Shown here: piece after piece, positions 43,960-52,822 of the stretch
Position numbering within the stretch: position 1 is the stretch's first letter
Layout of the letters: each line of letters opens with the position of its first letter
NCBI RefSeq assembly: GCF_018130145.1
Contig: NZ_JAFCMB010000009.1
Span: forward strand, 62,001 to 126,000
From: Bradyrhizobium sp. AUGA SZCCT0176
GTDB lineage: Bacteria > Pseudomonadota > Alphaproteobacteria > Rhizobiales > Xanthobacteraceae
Direction of reading: 5' to 3'
Length of the DNA stretch: 64,000 nucleotides
The notes under the pieces: generated by a model
The model's input: the letters and a program-made list of their open reading frames with translations, nothing else
The model's database searches: none
What the model was told of the DNA's origin: nothing
Position numbers and translations under genes: made by a program

Positions 43960-44700
43960 TCAGCGCGATGCTTTGCGGCCTTCCTTCTCGCCGACGACGG
44001 CGCGCCTTCTGTATTCGTCGCCGATCTCAAAATGCTTGCGCAGCGTGGCATCCGCCCGCTCCGGATCGCGTGCGATGACCGCCTCGAAGATGCGCCGGTG
44101 ATCGTCGATCAGGTACGTCTTCATCGAGGGGAACGACTGCACGAGTTCGCGGCGGCTTCGATGCGAGCGCGTCAAAAGGCCCGCCACCGAATTATGCAGA
44201 ACCGTCAGCGTTTCCGAGCGCGATGCCAACACGATGGCGCGATGGAATTCGAAGTCGGCCATGCCGCCCGCATCGGCCTCATCGATCGTTTCCTCGATAT
44301 TCGCGAGGGCGCGTTGCAAGCGTTCGAAATCGGCGATGCCGGCGCGTTCGCAGGCCAGCCTGATAGCCTGACATTCGATTGCGACGCGGGCCTGCATTAC
44401 GTCATCCAGCATGTCCGCCTGCTGGGCCAGCGCAAAGGTGAAGAAGTCGTTCAGGACCGAGACGTCAGGACGCGTCACCACGGTGCCGATGCGGTCGCGT
44501 ATTTCGACGATGCCGAGCATGGTTAGCGCGCGCAGGGCTTCCCGGACAAGCGGCCGGCTGACGCCGAGCTGTGTCGCGAGTTCGCGCTCGGAATCCAGGC
44601 GGTCGCCCGGCTTGAGTGATCCGACGATCAACCGGTCGCGTAGGAAGGCAAAGACCTTCTGGAAGCCCTTTTCACCCTCGGCCGCTCGCTTGAGTTCCAT
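43960..44700 (-). CDS. GntR-family regulator with FCD domain (FadR type)
   Basis: A 246-residue regulator. The winged HTH (residues 10-75) has DRLIVGSLKPGDRLDSEREL and GVSRPLVREALRALTMLGIV. An FCD all-helical effector domain follows, with histidines for metal or ligand contact (FEFHRAIV, DDHRRIF). The ATG at 44700 precedes the HTH directly; the longer frame to 44859 is unrelated. It heads the transporter-ribokinase operon and has a TGGT-AAG-ACCA site 26 bases before its start, pointing to autoregulation. Confidence 0.9.
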   Translation of the reverse strand: MELKRAAEGEKGFQKVFAFLRDRLIVGSLKPGDRLDSERELATQLGVSRPLVREALRALTMLGIVEIRDRIGTVVTRPDVSVLNDFFTFALAQQADMLDDVMQARVAIECQAIRLACERAGIADFERLQRALANIEETIDEADAGGMADFEFHRAIVLASRSETLTVLHNSVAGLLTRSHRSRRELVQSFPSMKTYLIDDHRRIFEAVIARDPERADATLRKHFEIGDEYRRRAVVGEKEGRKASR

Positions 44701-44725
44701 TCCCGCAATCTTTTGGATGTTATCT

Positions 44726-44736
44726 TGGTAAGACCA
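44726..44736. promoter_or_regulatory. FadR-type GntR operator
   Basis: TGGT-AAG-ACCA, with T before and G after, forms the pattern known for FCD GntR proteins such as PdhR and LldR (TTGGTnnnACCAA). It lies 26 bases before the GntR gene that heads the operon. A single-sided match by eye, so only moderately certain. Confidence 0.55.
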
Positions 44737-44892
44737 GTAGGATGACCAGGGTGTAGACGTCAAGCCCCTAATGGCGCGGCGGTCAGCATGAGTGGCAGTC
44801 AAATGCGGGGGAAACCGATCAACAGGTTCAGCCTTTGACCGCGGTGACCACAGCTTCAATCAAAGCCCTCGCCACCGAGATCGGCCACACCA

Positions 44893-45388
44893 ACCATTGC
44901 TCGCGCCGTCTATCATCTCGCGATCGAGCGGCTGACCAGCATCGACGCACCTGTTGTCGCCGCGGTGCGCGGTGGCGCAGGCGGCGGGTTGGGCCTGATG
45001 TATGTCGCGGACATCGTCGTTGCGGCGCGGTTCGCACTGGGTTACGGCGCGCTCGGCCTCACCGCCGACGGCGGCAACACCTGGTTCCTACCGCGTATGG
45101 TCGGGATGCGGCGCGCGCAGGAGGCGCTCGCCTTCGGATTGGTATCGCGTCTGAGACCAAGCGACGCAGTTGAGAGCGAAGCGGCTGCCATCGTCGCCAC
45201 GCTTGCCGCGGGGCCGACCCGCGCTTACGGCGCCGTCCGCCGCATGCTGCGGCAGTCATTCGAGACGGGGTTGTCAGATCTGCTCGACGCAGAGAGAATC
45301 GATCGTGGAAGCCAGCGACACCGGCGACGCGCAGGAGGGAGTCGCCGCCTTTGTCGCCAAGCGCCGCCCGCAGTTCCGAGGCGAATGA
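44893..45388 (+). pseudogene. Decayed enoyl-CoA hydratase gene
   Basis: Frame one reads TIARAVYHLAIERLTSIDAP, VVAAVRGGAGGGLGLMYVAD and GYGALGLTADGGNTWFLPRM, typical of the middle of enoyl-CoA hydratases. The N-terminal 60 or so residues are absent and there is an apparent short deletion at EALAFGLVSRL. Near 45300 the reading shifts to another frame that ends DTGDAQEGVAAFVAKRRPQF and RGE, the normal C-terminus. Stop at 45388. It is broken by at least a 5' loss and one frameshift. Confidence 0.8.
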
Positions 45389-45619
45389 GTGGAGCGATCG
45401 GACGACAACACACATCACCACTGACCGCAGCGCCGTTCCGTTCAGCCTGCTCATATTGGATGCTGCTAGATTTCTTTGATCTCTCGGTGCACACATCGTG
45501 CACACGCCGCCGTCTAACTGATTGAAAAACCTGAACTCTCGTTCCAATCCATCATGGGCAAGTTTGAGCTATGTCCAGCATCCGTGGTCCAGTGAAATCA
45601 TATTCACTCGGCGCTGAGA

Positions 45620-45652
45620 ATGTCGCGGTATCTGAACGGCAAACCGCGACAT
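45620..45652. repeat. Ten-base inverted repeat
   Basis: ATGTCGCGGT and its exact complement ACCGCGACAT are separated by 13 bases, between the enoyl-CoA hydratase pseudogene and the end of the PcaC-like gene. No T tract follows. It could be a weak bidirectional terminator or a scar of an inserted element. The flanking stretch 45389-45700 holds no gene. Confidence 0.4.
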
Positions 45653-45700
45653 GATCTCTTGCCCGTTATGATTGCAGATGAAACCGCCCCGAAGGCCGCG

Positions 45701-46078
45701 TCATTGCTCTTCTACTTCCTTGAAGGCCTCCCGCGCGTTTCGGAAGGCATCGATCCCTGACGGGATGCCACAATAGACGGCGACTTGAAGCAGGATCTCC
45801 TTGATCTCGTCCTTCGTGAGCCCGTTCACGAGGGCCCCCTTTACGTGCAGCTTCAGTTCATGGGGACGGCCCAGTGCGCCTAACATAGCTAGGTTGACGA
45901 TGCTGCGGGTACGACGGTCCAGACCCGGCCGCGTCCACAGAGCACCCCAGCAAAACTCAGTCGACCATTCCGCCATCGTCCGGGTGAATTCGTCGGCGCC
46001 TGCGATGGATTTGTTGACGTAGTCCTCGCCGAGCACTTCCTTGCGAACCTTCAGGCCCTTGTCGAACAACTCAGTCAT
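45701..46078 (-). CDS. 4-carboxymuconolactone decarboxylase family protein (PcaC-like)
   Basis: A 125-residue helical protein closely resembling PcaC: GLKVRKEVLGEDYVNKSI, FCWGALWTRPGLDRRTRS, LAMLGALGRPHELKLHVKGA and the end QVAVYCGIPSGIDAFRNARE. PcaC decarboxylates 4-carboxymuconolactone in protocatechuate breakdown, but no other pca genes are near, so a related small-acid decarboxylation is likely. It lies 48 bases after a MmgE/PrpD gene on the same strand. A paralogue of similar length is at 56106. Confidence 0.85.
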   Translation of the reverse strand: MTELFDKGLKVRKEVLGEDYVNKSIAGADEFTRTMAEWSTEFCWGALWTRPGLDRRTRSIVNLAMLGALGRPHELKLHVKGALVNGLTKDEIKEILLQVAVYCGIPSGIDAFRNAREAFKEVEEQ

Positions 46079-46126
46079 CGTTGGTTCCTTCCATTGTTTG
46101 AGAACTGTTTTTCAAGGCGGCGCGGC

Positions 46127-47470
46127 TCAGCCGTGCGCCCTCATCAGGCCGGAAACGTCGGCAAGCTCGTCGAGACGCCAAACACCATCGATGATGCGAT
46201 CTTTATCCCAATCGGTCTCACCCAGCCGCGCACAATCGCGCAGTTTCGCTTCGATATCCCGATCCGATAACGGGTCGGCAAGACTGCCCTTCGCTGCCAT
46301 CACGATCTCGCTGAGCGTCTCTCCCGACGTCAGGCGGATAATGACACGCGCAGCACCATCCGGAAGCGAGGCGTCAAGCTCCGCCCCCACCTTCTGGCGC
46401 AGCGAGACGATGTCCGGCCGAAATACCGTCGCATCCGCGAACTCGGTAACGCCGGCCGTTCCCAGCAGCAGCGCACAGGCGGCGCAGTGATGAATGCTGA
46501 CCCGTGCGTCGCGCTCGTTGCGAACCGGGCGGTCGCCGCGCGCCACCAGCAGCGCCGAGCCCTGCACTGTAATGGAAGCGATATCATCGATGCGGCGGTC
46601 GAGCTTCGCCCGCAAATTGAAACAGGCGTCGATCACGGCATGAAACACGATGCCCGCCGGATAGGGCTTGTAGGTATTCTTCGCGATCTCCCAGGTCTTG
46701 CCGAGGCTGCCCGTCAATCGCCCAAGATCAGGTTCGTCTCCCATAGCGCGCGCCCAACCGAGCGGTCCCTCAATGGCCCGGGGCGATGCGGAATAGCCCT
46801 CGGCCGCAAGCAATGCTGAGAACAGGCCGTTGCGTGCCGCGTTGCCGACGCTGACATTCTTGGCGGCACTGGGGAGGTTCTCGATGATCCCGGCCGACTG
46901 GCTGGCGGCGATTCCGATCGCATTAGAAATCTGGTCCGCCGGAAGCCCAAGCAGCTTCGCGCAGGCCGTGGCCGCGCCGAACACCCCGCACGTCGAGGTG
47001 ATGTGCCAGCCGCGCGCGTAATGTCCGGGAGACACCGCGTTGCCGATGCGGCATTCGACCTCCACGCCGAGAATGAATGCCGTGAGCACAGCCTGCCCCG
47101 AATATCCCCGCGCTTGCGCCAATGCCAGCACCGGCGCTGCGACGGGCGCCGCAGGATGAATGATGGTGTCCAGATGGGTATCGTCAAAATCGAGCAGATT
47201 GGCCGAAATCGCGTTGACGAACGACGCAGCCAGCGCATCGAGCCGTTCCAGACGACCGATGACCGCGGATGTCGCGGCGCCGCTGAACGGCAACAACGTG
47301 CGCAACGCGGCAGTGACGGCAGGATCATTCGCCGACCCCAGCGCGGTCGCGAAGAAGTTCAGGATCGAGCGTTTAGCCTCGTGATTTTGCGCGGCGACAT
47401 CCGCCCACACCGTGCCGGCAACGAAATCGGCGAATGTCGTGCCGGCGCCTTGCGCTTCATCTTGCCGCAC
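46127..47470 (-). CDS. MmgE/PrpD family protein
   Basis: A 447-residue protein of the MmgE/PrpD family, whose members include 2-methylcitrate dehydratase and cis-aconitate decarboxylase. Typical segments are LLDFDDTHLDTIIHPAAPVA near residue 92, carrying the active-site histidine, then GRGWHITSTCGVFGAA-like sequence (HYARGWHITSTCGVFG) and KPYPAGIVFHAVIDA. It would act on a tricarboxylate-like or hydroxydicarboxylic acid. It is divergent from a GarR-like gene with a shared promoter region, and a second, different MmgE/PrpD gene lies at 48578. Confidence 0.9.
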   Translation of the reverse strand: MRQDEAQGAGTTFADFVAGTVWADVAAQNHEAKRSILNFFATALGSANDPAVTAALRTLLPFSGAATSAVIGRLERLDALAASFVNAISANLLDFDDTHLDTIIHPAAPVAAPVLALAQARGYSGQAVLTAFILGVEVECRIGNAVSPGHYARGWHITSTCGVFGAATACAKLLGLPADQISNAIGIAASQSAGIIENLPSAAKNVSVGNAARNGLFSALLAAEGYSASPRAIEGPLGWARAMGDEPDLGRLTGSLGKTWEIAKNTYKPYPAGIVFHAVIDACFNLRAKLDRRIDDIASITVQGSALLVARGDRPVRNERDARVSIHHCAACALLLGTAGVTEFADATVFRPDIVSLRQKVGAELDASLPDGAARVIIRLTSGETLSEIVMAAKGSLADPLSDRDIEAKLRDCARLGETDWDKDRIIDGVWRLDELADVSGLMRAHG

Positions 47471-47548
47471 TGAGCGAATTCCTCGGACCTTGTTTTTCCG
47501 ACCCTATTCCGGCGCGACATCCCCTGTCGACAAAAATCTTATGCTTGA

Positions 47549-47567
47549 CAGATTGACTGACAATCTG
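47549..47567. promoter_or_regulatory. Inverted repeat in a divergent promoter region
   Basis: CAGATTG and CAATCTG form a perfect seven-base inverted repeat with the five-base spacer ACTGA. It lies between the divergent MmgE/PrpD gene (starting 47470) and the GarR-like gene (47653). A TTGACA sequence overlaps its left edge and could be a promoter -35 element. The FCD GntR regulator at 58077 is a candidate binder. Confidence 0.5.
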
Positions 47568-47652
47568 GAAATTTGGCGAAACGCGACCGGAGAACCCTGG
47601 CGCGACAAGAACAAGAATGCGCCCGTGCTTGCGGCGCGACAGGGAGCGAACC

Positions 47653-48546
47653 ATGGCAGCAGAAACAATCGGCTTTGTCGGAACGGGCCGCATGGGCGGA
47701 CCGATGGCCGGCCGCCTGCTCGACGCCGGCCATTCGCTGTGCGTTTACGATTCGCAGGTTGAGGCGACCAATGCGCTGGTTGCGCGCGGCGCACGGCTTG
47801 CGAAATCACCTGCCGAAGTCGCATCGAGCGCCGATATCGTGCTATGCAGTCTGCCCACCCCCGATATCGTCAAGGCGGTTGCGCTGGGGCCCGATGGAAT
47901 CGTTGCCGGAAACCGCGCCACGGTGCTGATCGACCTGTCCACCACGGGACCCGGCGCTGCCAAATTGATTGCCAAGGGATTCGAGCCGAGGAACCTGACC
48001 CTGGTCGATGCGCCGGTCAGCGGCGGCATCAAGGGCGCGGTGAACGGCACGCTCGCGGTAATGGTGTCCTGCCCGAAGGCGACCTACGACCGGGTTGAGC
48101 CGATCCTGAAGCATTTCGGAAAGCTGTTTTACACCGGCGACAAGCCGGGCACGGCACAGACGGCAAAACTCGCCAACAATCTGATGGCCGCGGCAGCACT
48201 GGTGATCACCTCCGAAGCGGTGGCGATGGGCGTCAAGGGCGGTGTCAATGCCAAGGTGCTGATCGATATCATCAACGCCAGCAGCGGTCGCAACAGCGCC
48301 TCCGAGGACAAATTCCCCCGCGCCGTGCTTCCCGGCACCTTCGATTTCGGATTTACCACCGGCCTCTCCTACAAGGACGTGCGACTCTGCGTCGATGAAG
48401 CCGAAGCCATGGGGGTCCCGATGGTCTGCGGCTCGGTGGTCCGGCAGATGCTCGCGATTACCAACGCCAAATATGGCGCGTCATCCGACTTCACCTCGAT
48501 CGCCAAAGTGCTTGAGGAATGGGCCGGCGTCGAAATGCGCGGCTAG
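47653..48546 (+). CDS. GarR/HIBADH-like NAD(P)-dependent dehydrogenase
   Basis: A 297-residue beta-hydroxyacid dehydrogenase. GFVGTGRMGGPMAGRLLDAGH is the cofactor motif region, LVDAPVSGGIKGAVNGTLAVM the substrate loop, and AQTAKLANNLMAA carries the catalytic lysine. It is the first gene of a long plus-strand cluster and is followed 31 bases later by a MmgE/PrpD gene. The ATG at 47653 begins at the first strand; an in-frame earlier start at 47617 is not conserved. Substrate is unknown. Confidence 0.9.
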   Translation: MAAETIGFVGTGRMGGPMAGRLLDAGHSLCVYDSQVEATNALVARGARLAKSPAEVASSADIVLCSLPTPDIVKAVALGPDGIVAGNRATVLIDLSTTGPGAAKLIAKGFEPRNLTLVDAPVSGGIKGAVNGTLAVMVSCPKATYDRVEPILKHFGKLFYTGDKPGTAQTAKLANNLMAAAALVITSEAVAMGVKGGVNAKVLIDIINASSGRNSASEDKFPRAVLPGTFDFGFTTGLSYKDVRLCVDEAEAMGVPMVCGSVVRQMLAITNAKYGASSDFTSIAKVLEEWAGVEMRG

Positions 48547-48577
48547 ACCGAAGCCACCGGCGCGAGAGGCGATTGCC

Positions 48578-49975
48578 ATGACGATCGGATCGACCGGACC
48601 AAACGAGGTTTCGTTGGCGCGAGCGCTGACGCGCACCGCGCTTGCCGTCGACCGCGGCCGTTTCGACGCTGAAGTCATCGCCAAGGCAAAAATCTGCCTG
48701 CTGGATTTTCTCTCCTGCGCCTTCGAGGCGCGCAATCACCCGTGGAGCCGCCAGGCGATCGCCATAACGCGCGAGGTCGGAGACGGCGCAACCGTCATCG
48801 GCACCCGAACCCTCGCCTCGCCCGGCGACGCGGCCTTCGCCAACGCCACTATGGGTCACGGCCTGGTGCGCGAAGACATGCACGCCGCCAGCATCTGCCA
48901 TCATGGCGTGGTGATCTGGCCGATCCTGCTCGCATTGTCGGAACGAACGCCGCTATCAGGCGCGACATTCCTTACCGCGGCAATCATCGGCTATGAGACC
49001 GGCGCGCAGATCGGCCGCGCGCTCTTTACCGCCGACCTCGCCCGCCTCCACCGGCCGACCGGTCTCGTTGCGCCGCTCGGCGCAGCGTTGGCGGGAAGCT
49101 ATGCCCTTGGACTTACCGAAGATGCCGCAACCAGCGCAATTGCCATTGCCGCCAACACATCGTCCGGCTTGAACGAATGGCCGCGCGCGGGCGGTTCCGA
49201 AATGTATTTCCACCCAGGCTTTGCAGCGCGTAACGCGATTGCGGCGATCGAATTGGCGGAGGCCGGCGCCCTCGCTTCGGAAACGATCCTTGAGGGCGAA
49301 GCCGGATTGTTCGCTGCCTTCCGCCGCCAGCCTGCCCCCGACGATATCCGTTTGTTCACCGGCGCCGAGCCGGAAATTATGGCCGTCTACAACAAGCCGG
49401 CTCCCGCCTGCAATTTCGCGCAAACCGCAGCCCAGGCGGCTCTGCGCGCCGCGCGCGAACTCGGATCATCGGACGACGTCGCGACCGTTGCCATTCGAGT
49501 CCCCGAAGCGGCGGCCCGCTACCCCGGCTGCGATTCGAAGGGACCCTTTCACAACGCGCTGCAGGCCAAGATGAGCATTTCCTTCAGCGTCGCCGCGGTG
49601 CTGGCGCGCGCCGCGCTCGAAGAAGAAAACTACGCTGACATCAACGATCGCAGGATACTGCGCCTGGTCGAACGGACCGAGCTGCAAAGCGCGCCTGATC
49701 TCACCGCTGCATTCCCCGCGAACCAGGGCGCTGAGGTCCTTGTTGGCCTGCGCAATGGAAAGACCATCCATCACCGCCTCGAGAATGTGATTGCCGCGAC
49801 GCCGGAGCAAATCCGCGCCCGCTTTCGGCGGGCTGCTTCCGACGTCATCGGCGACAAGCGCGCGCTGTATCTGGAAGAGCTGGTGGACAGTTGCACATCG
49901 CTTCCTGTCAGCCACGTGATAGCCGCTCAGTGCCGGCTTGAACCATCCGAGCAACGGCTGCGGCCAGCTTCATGA
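48578..49975 (+). CDS. MmgE/PrpD family protein
   Basis: A 465-residue MmgE/PrpD protein. CLLDFLSCAFEARNHPWSRQ near residue 40, GHGLVREDMHAASICHHGVV near 95 with clustered histidines, and RPTGLVAPLGAALAGSYALGL are family segments. It differs clearly from the protein at 46127, so the two are not recent duplicates. The longer frame from 48395 overlaps the preceding gene. It is followed by a Liv-type transporter operon, with which it is probably cotranscribed. Confidence 0.9.
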   Translation: MTIGSTGPNEVSLARALTRTALAVDRGRFDAEVIAKAKICLLDFLSCAFEARNHPWSRQAIAITREVGDGATVIGTRTLASPGDAAFANATMGHGLVREDMHAASICHHGVVIWPILLALSERTPLSGATFLTAAIIGYETGAQIGRALFTADLARLHRPTGLVAPLGAALAGSYALGLTEDAATSAIAIAANTSSGLNEWPRAGGSEMYFHPGFAARNAIAAIELAEAGALASETILEGEAGLFAAFRRQPAPDDIRLFTGAEPEIMAVYNKPAPACNFAQTAAQAALRAARELGSSDDVATVAIRVPEAAARYPGCDSKGPFHNALQAKMSISFSVAAVLARAALEEENYADINDRRILRLVERTELQSAPDLTAAFPANQGAEVLVGLRNGKTIHHRLENVIAATPEQIRARFRRAASDVIGDKRALYLEELVDSCTSLPVSHVIAAQCRLEPSEQRLRPAS

Positions 49976-50090
49976 TCGATCACGACAAACGGAAAATGAG
50001 GGGCACCATGTTCAAACCGGAAATGGCCGAAACAGCCACACCGATAGCCGGCACGAAACACGGATACTCCCCTGCCGCGCGAGGTCTCCG

Positions 50091-51041
50091 GTGACCCAGG
50101 CGCTGGAAGGCTTCCTGCAAGCGCTGTCCGCCGGACTTTTGATCGGCGCGGTCTACGGCCTGATGTGCGTCGGGCTCGGGCTGATTTTCGGCGTCATGCG
50201 GGTGATCAATTTCGCCCAGGGCGATTTCATGATGCTCGGCATGTATGCCGCGTTCTATTTCTTCACCGCGTTCGGCGTGCAAGCCGCGTTCGGCAACACC
50301 TTCGGACCGTTCGTCGCGATCCTGCTGGCCGGCCCGGTGCTGGCCGTGTTCGGCTACTTCGTCCATCTTACGCTGATCTCGCGCGTATCAGGCATGCGCA
50401 CTTCCTCGCTCGAGGGCGAGGGTCACTATGCCCAGCTCATCCTGACGCTGGGGATCGCGCTGATCCTGCAGAATGGCGGCCTGCTCGTGTTCGGCTCGGT
50501 GCTGGCCTCGATCCGGACGCCGCTGTCGAGTTCGGCGTGGGAGCTTGGACCGATGTTCTATGACGTCAGCGTCTTCATCAACAAAGCGCGCGGCATAGAC
50601 GCTGTTGTCTCGCTGGTGACGATGCTGCTGCTGACGCTGATGATCACGCGGTCGCGGATCGGAAAATCGCTGCGCGCCGCCGCCGATAACCCCACCGCGG
50701 CAACCTATATGGGGATCGACGTCGACCGCGCGCACCGCATCGCCTTCGCAATCGGCACCGGCATCACCGCGATCGCGGGCGGCCTGCTCGCCACCAACTA
50801 TCCCTTTCACCCGTTTGTCGGCGTCGAATACGTCATCGTGATGTATGCCGGCGTCGTGCTTGGCGGCATGGGCAGCATCATCGGCGCCTTCTGGGGCGGC
50901 ATGACGATCGGCCTGGTCCAGCAGATGTCGACGCTGATCCTGCCGACGCAATTGCAGAACGCTGCGATCTTCGTCGTGTTCCTGCTGATCATCTTCTTCC
51001 GTCCGCAAGGCTTCTTCGGGCGTATGGTCGAGAGGACATGA
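50091..51041 (+). CDS. livH: Branched-chain amino-acid-type ABC permease (LivH)
   Basis: A 316-residue permease. The hallmark FGVMRVINFAQGDFMMLGMY near residue 35 and RSRIGKSLRAAADNPTAATYMGI in the coupling region identify LivH. The GTG at 50091 follows GAGGT with five bases spacing; the frame further up to 49938 overlaps the MmgE/PrpD gene. It ends in a four-base overlap with the fused livM-livG gene. Confidence 0.9.
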   Translation: MTQALEGFLQALSAGLLIGAVYGLMCVGLGLIFGVMRVINFAQGDFMMLGMYAAFYFFTAFGVQAAFGNTFGPFVAILLAGPVLAVFGYFVHLTLISRVSGMRTSSLEGEGHYAQLILTLGIALILQNGGLLVFGSVLASIRTPLSSSAWELGPMFYDVSVFINKARGIDAVVSLVTMLLLTLMITRSRIGKSLRAAADNPTAATYMGIDVDRAHRIAFAIGTGITAIAGGLLATNYPFHPFVGVEYVIVMYAGVVLGGMGSIIGAFWGGMTIGLVQQMSTLILPTQLQNAAIFVVFLLIIFFRPQGFFGRMVERT

Positions 51042-52822
51042 CCATGCGCGGATGGCGATCGCTGTTGCCTATCCTTGTCTTCACCGCGCTCTATGCCGCG
51101 GTGTCGCTGAGCGTGACCAATTCCTATTACCAGCTGGTGATGACGCTGGTTCCGGTCTGGGCGATCTTCGGGCTGTCGTGGAACCTGCTTAGCGGATACA
51201 CCGGGCTAATCTCGTTCGGTCATGCCGCCTTCTTCGGCGTCGGCGCCTATACCGTCGTGCTCTGCCAGATCCATTTCGATCTGTCGCCGTGGGTGACGAT
51301 CCCCATCGCGGCCGTTCTCGGCGGTATCGCCGGATTGCTGATCGGCTTTCCGACCTTCCGCCTGCAGGGGCACTACTTCGCATTGGCGATGCTGGCCTAC
51401 CCGCTCGCCATTCTCTACGTGTTCGAATGGCTCGGCCTGCAGGAAGTCACGCTGCCAATCAAGCGCGACAATCCGATCGCCTATATGCAGTTCGCCGATC
51501 ACCGTCTCTACACGTTGCTGGCGCTGGCGATGATGCTCGGCACCATCCTGCTGACACGCGCCATCGAGCGGTCGCGCTTCGGCATGGCGCTGCTTGCGAT
51601 CAAACAAAACGAAGCCGCCGCGGAAGCCGCGGGGATCAACACGCTGGCCTGGAAGCTCCGTGCCGTCACGCTCAGCGGCGCCATCGCCGGAGCGGTTGGC
51701 GGGTTCTACGCTGTCGTGTTGCTGGTGGTGACCCCGCAATCTGTGTTCGGCATGCTGGTGTCGGCACAGGCGCTGACGGTCGCCATGTTCGGCGGTGTTG
51801 GAACAGTCTGGGGTCCAGTGATCGGATCGGTGATCCTGATCCCATTGGCTGAAACGCTCAATGCCGAAGCGGGTTCGCGCTTTCCCGGCATTCAAGGGGT
51901 CATTTACGGCCTTGCTATCATATGCGTCATTCTTCTCGCGCCTGAGGGCCTGTACTGGAAAGCGCGTGACTTCCTGCGAAAACGCTCGGCACTACCGGCT
52001 GCGGCGACGCAGAGCGCGCCGAATGTCCCGGTTGCGGCGCCCGTCCCCGCCGCGCCAGCGCGTGTCAAACGATCCGTCGGAACGGGCGACGTCGTCCTCG
52101 AAGTCCGCAACCTGTCGCGTTCCTTTGGCGGGCTGAAGGCCGTGCAGGATGTCACCTTCAAGCTGCGGCAAAACGAGATCCTTGGAATCATCGGTCCCAA
52201 CGGCGCCGGCAAGACTACGCTGTTCAACCTGCTGAACGGATTCCTGCGGCCGGGTACCGGCGAGATTCTGCTCGGCGGACGCGAGATGTCCGGCCGCAAG
52301 CCGCACGAACTCTGCGAGGCCGGCATCGGCCGCACCTTCCAGATCATGCGTCCGTTCCTGCGCATGTCGATCTCGGACAATGTCGTGGTCGGAGCCTATG
52401 TCCGCGCCAAGACCGATGTCGAGGCAAGGAAGCTGGCAGCCGATGCGATTGCCCGCGTCGGACTGTCGGAGATCGCCGAGCGCATCGCGGGCGAACTCAC
52501 GACCAAGGAATTGCGGCTGATGGAACTCGCCCGCGCGCTGGCCGGACAGCCACGTATCTTGCTGCTCGACGAGACGCTCGCGGGCCTCGGACACGACGAG
52601 GCTGACGAGGTCGTCGCGGTAATCCAGCGGCTTGCCCGCGACGGCATGACGATTGCGATCATCGAACACACGATGCAGGCGATGGTCCGCCTGGTCGACA
52701 GTTTCCTGGTGCTTGACCATGGCGCCGTAATCGTTGAGGGCGAGCCTGAAGCGGTCACCCGCGACAGCCGCGTCATCGAGGCCTATCTCGGCAAAAAATG
52801 GGTGGCCCATGCTCCGCATTGA
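51038..52822 (+). CDS. Fused Liv-type permease and ATPase (LivM-LivG)
   Basis: A 594-residue fusion. Residues 1-315 are a LivM permease (GLSWNLLSGYTGLISFGHAA, AIKQNEAAAEAAGINTLAWK). A Pro/Ala-rich linker (about 318-345) joins a LivG-type ATPase with Walker A GPNGAGKTT, Walker B ILLLDETLAGLG and H-loop IIEHTMQ. The signature reads LTTKELRLMELARAL in place of LSGGQ, a marked departure that seems recurrent in this fusion class. LivM-LivG fusions occur in Bradyrhizobium and relatives. It overlaps livH at the start and livF at the end. Confidence 0.92.
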   Translation: MTMRGWRSLLPILVFTALYAAVSLSVTNSYYQLVMTLVPVWAIFGLSWNLLSGYTGLISFGHAAFFGVGAYTVVLCQIHFDLSPWVTIPIAAVLGGIAGLLIGFPTFRLQGHYFALAMLAYPLAILYVFEWLGLQEVTLPIKRDNPIAYMQFADHRLYTLLALAMMLGTILLTRAIERSRFGMALLAIKQNEAAAEAAGINTLAWKLRAVTLSGAIAGAVGGFYAVVLLVVTPQSVFGMLVSAQALTVAMFGGVGTVWGPVIGSVILIPLAETLNAEAGSRFPGIQGVIYGLAIICVILLAPEGLYWKARDFLRKRSALPAAATQSAPNVPVAAPVPAAPARVKRSVGTGDVVLEVRNLSRSFGGLKAVQDVTFKLRQNEILGIIGPNGAGKTTLFNLLNGFLRPGTGEILLGGREMSGRKPHELCEAGIGRTFQIMRPFLRMSISDNVVVGAYVRAKTDVEARKLAADAIARVGLSEIAERIAGELTTKELRLMELARALAGQPRILLLDETLAGLGHDEADEVVAVIQRLARDGMTIAIIEHTMQAMVRLVDSFLVLDHGAVIVEGEPEAVTRDSRVIEAYLGKKWVAHAPH

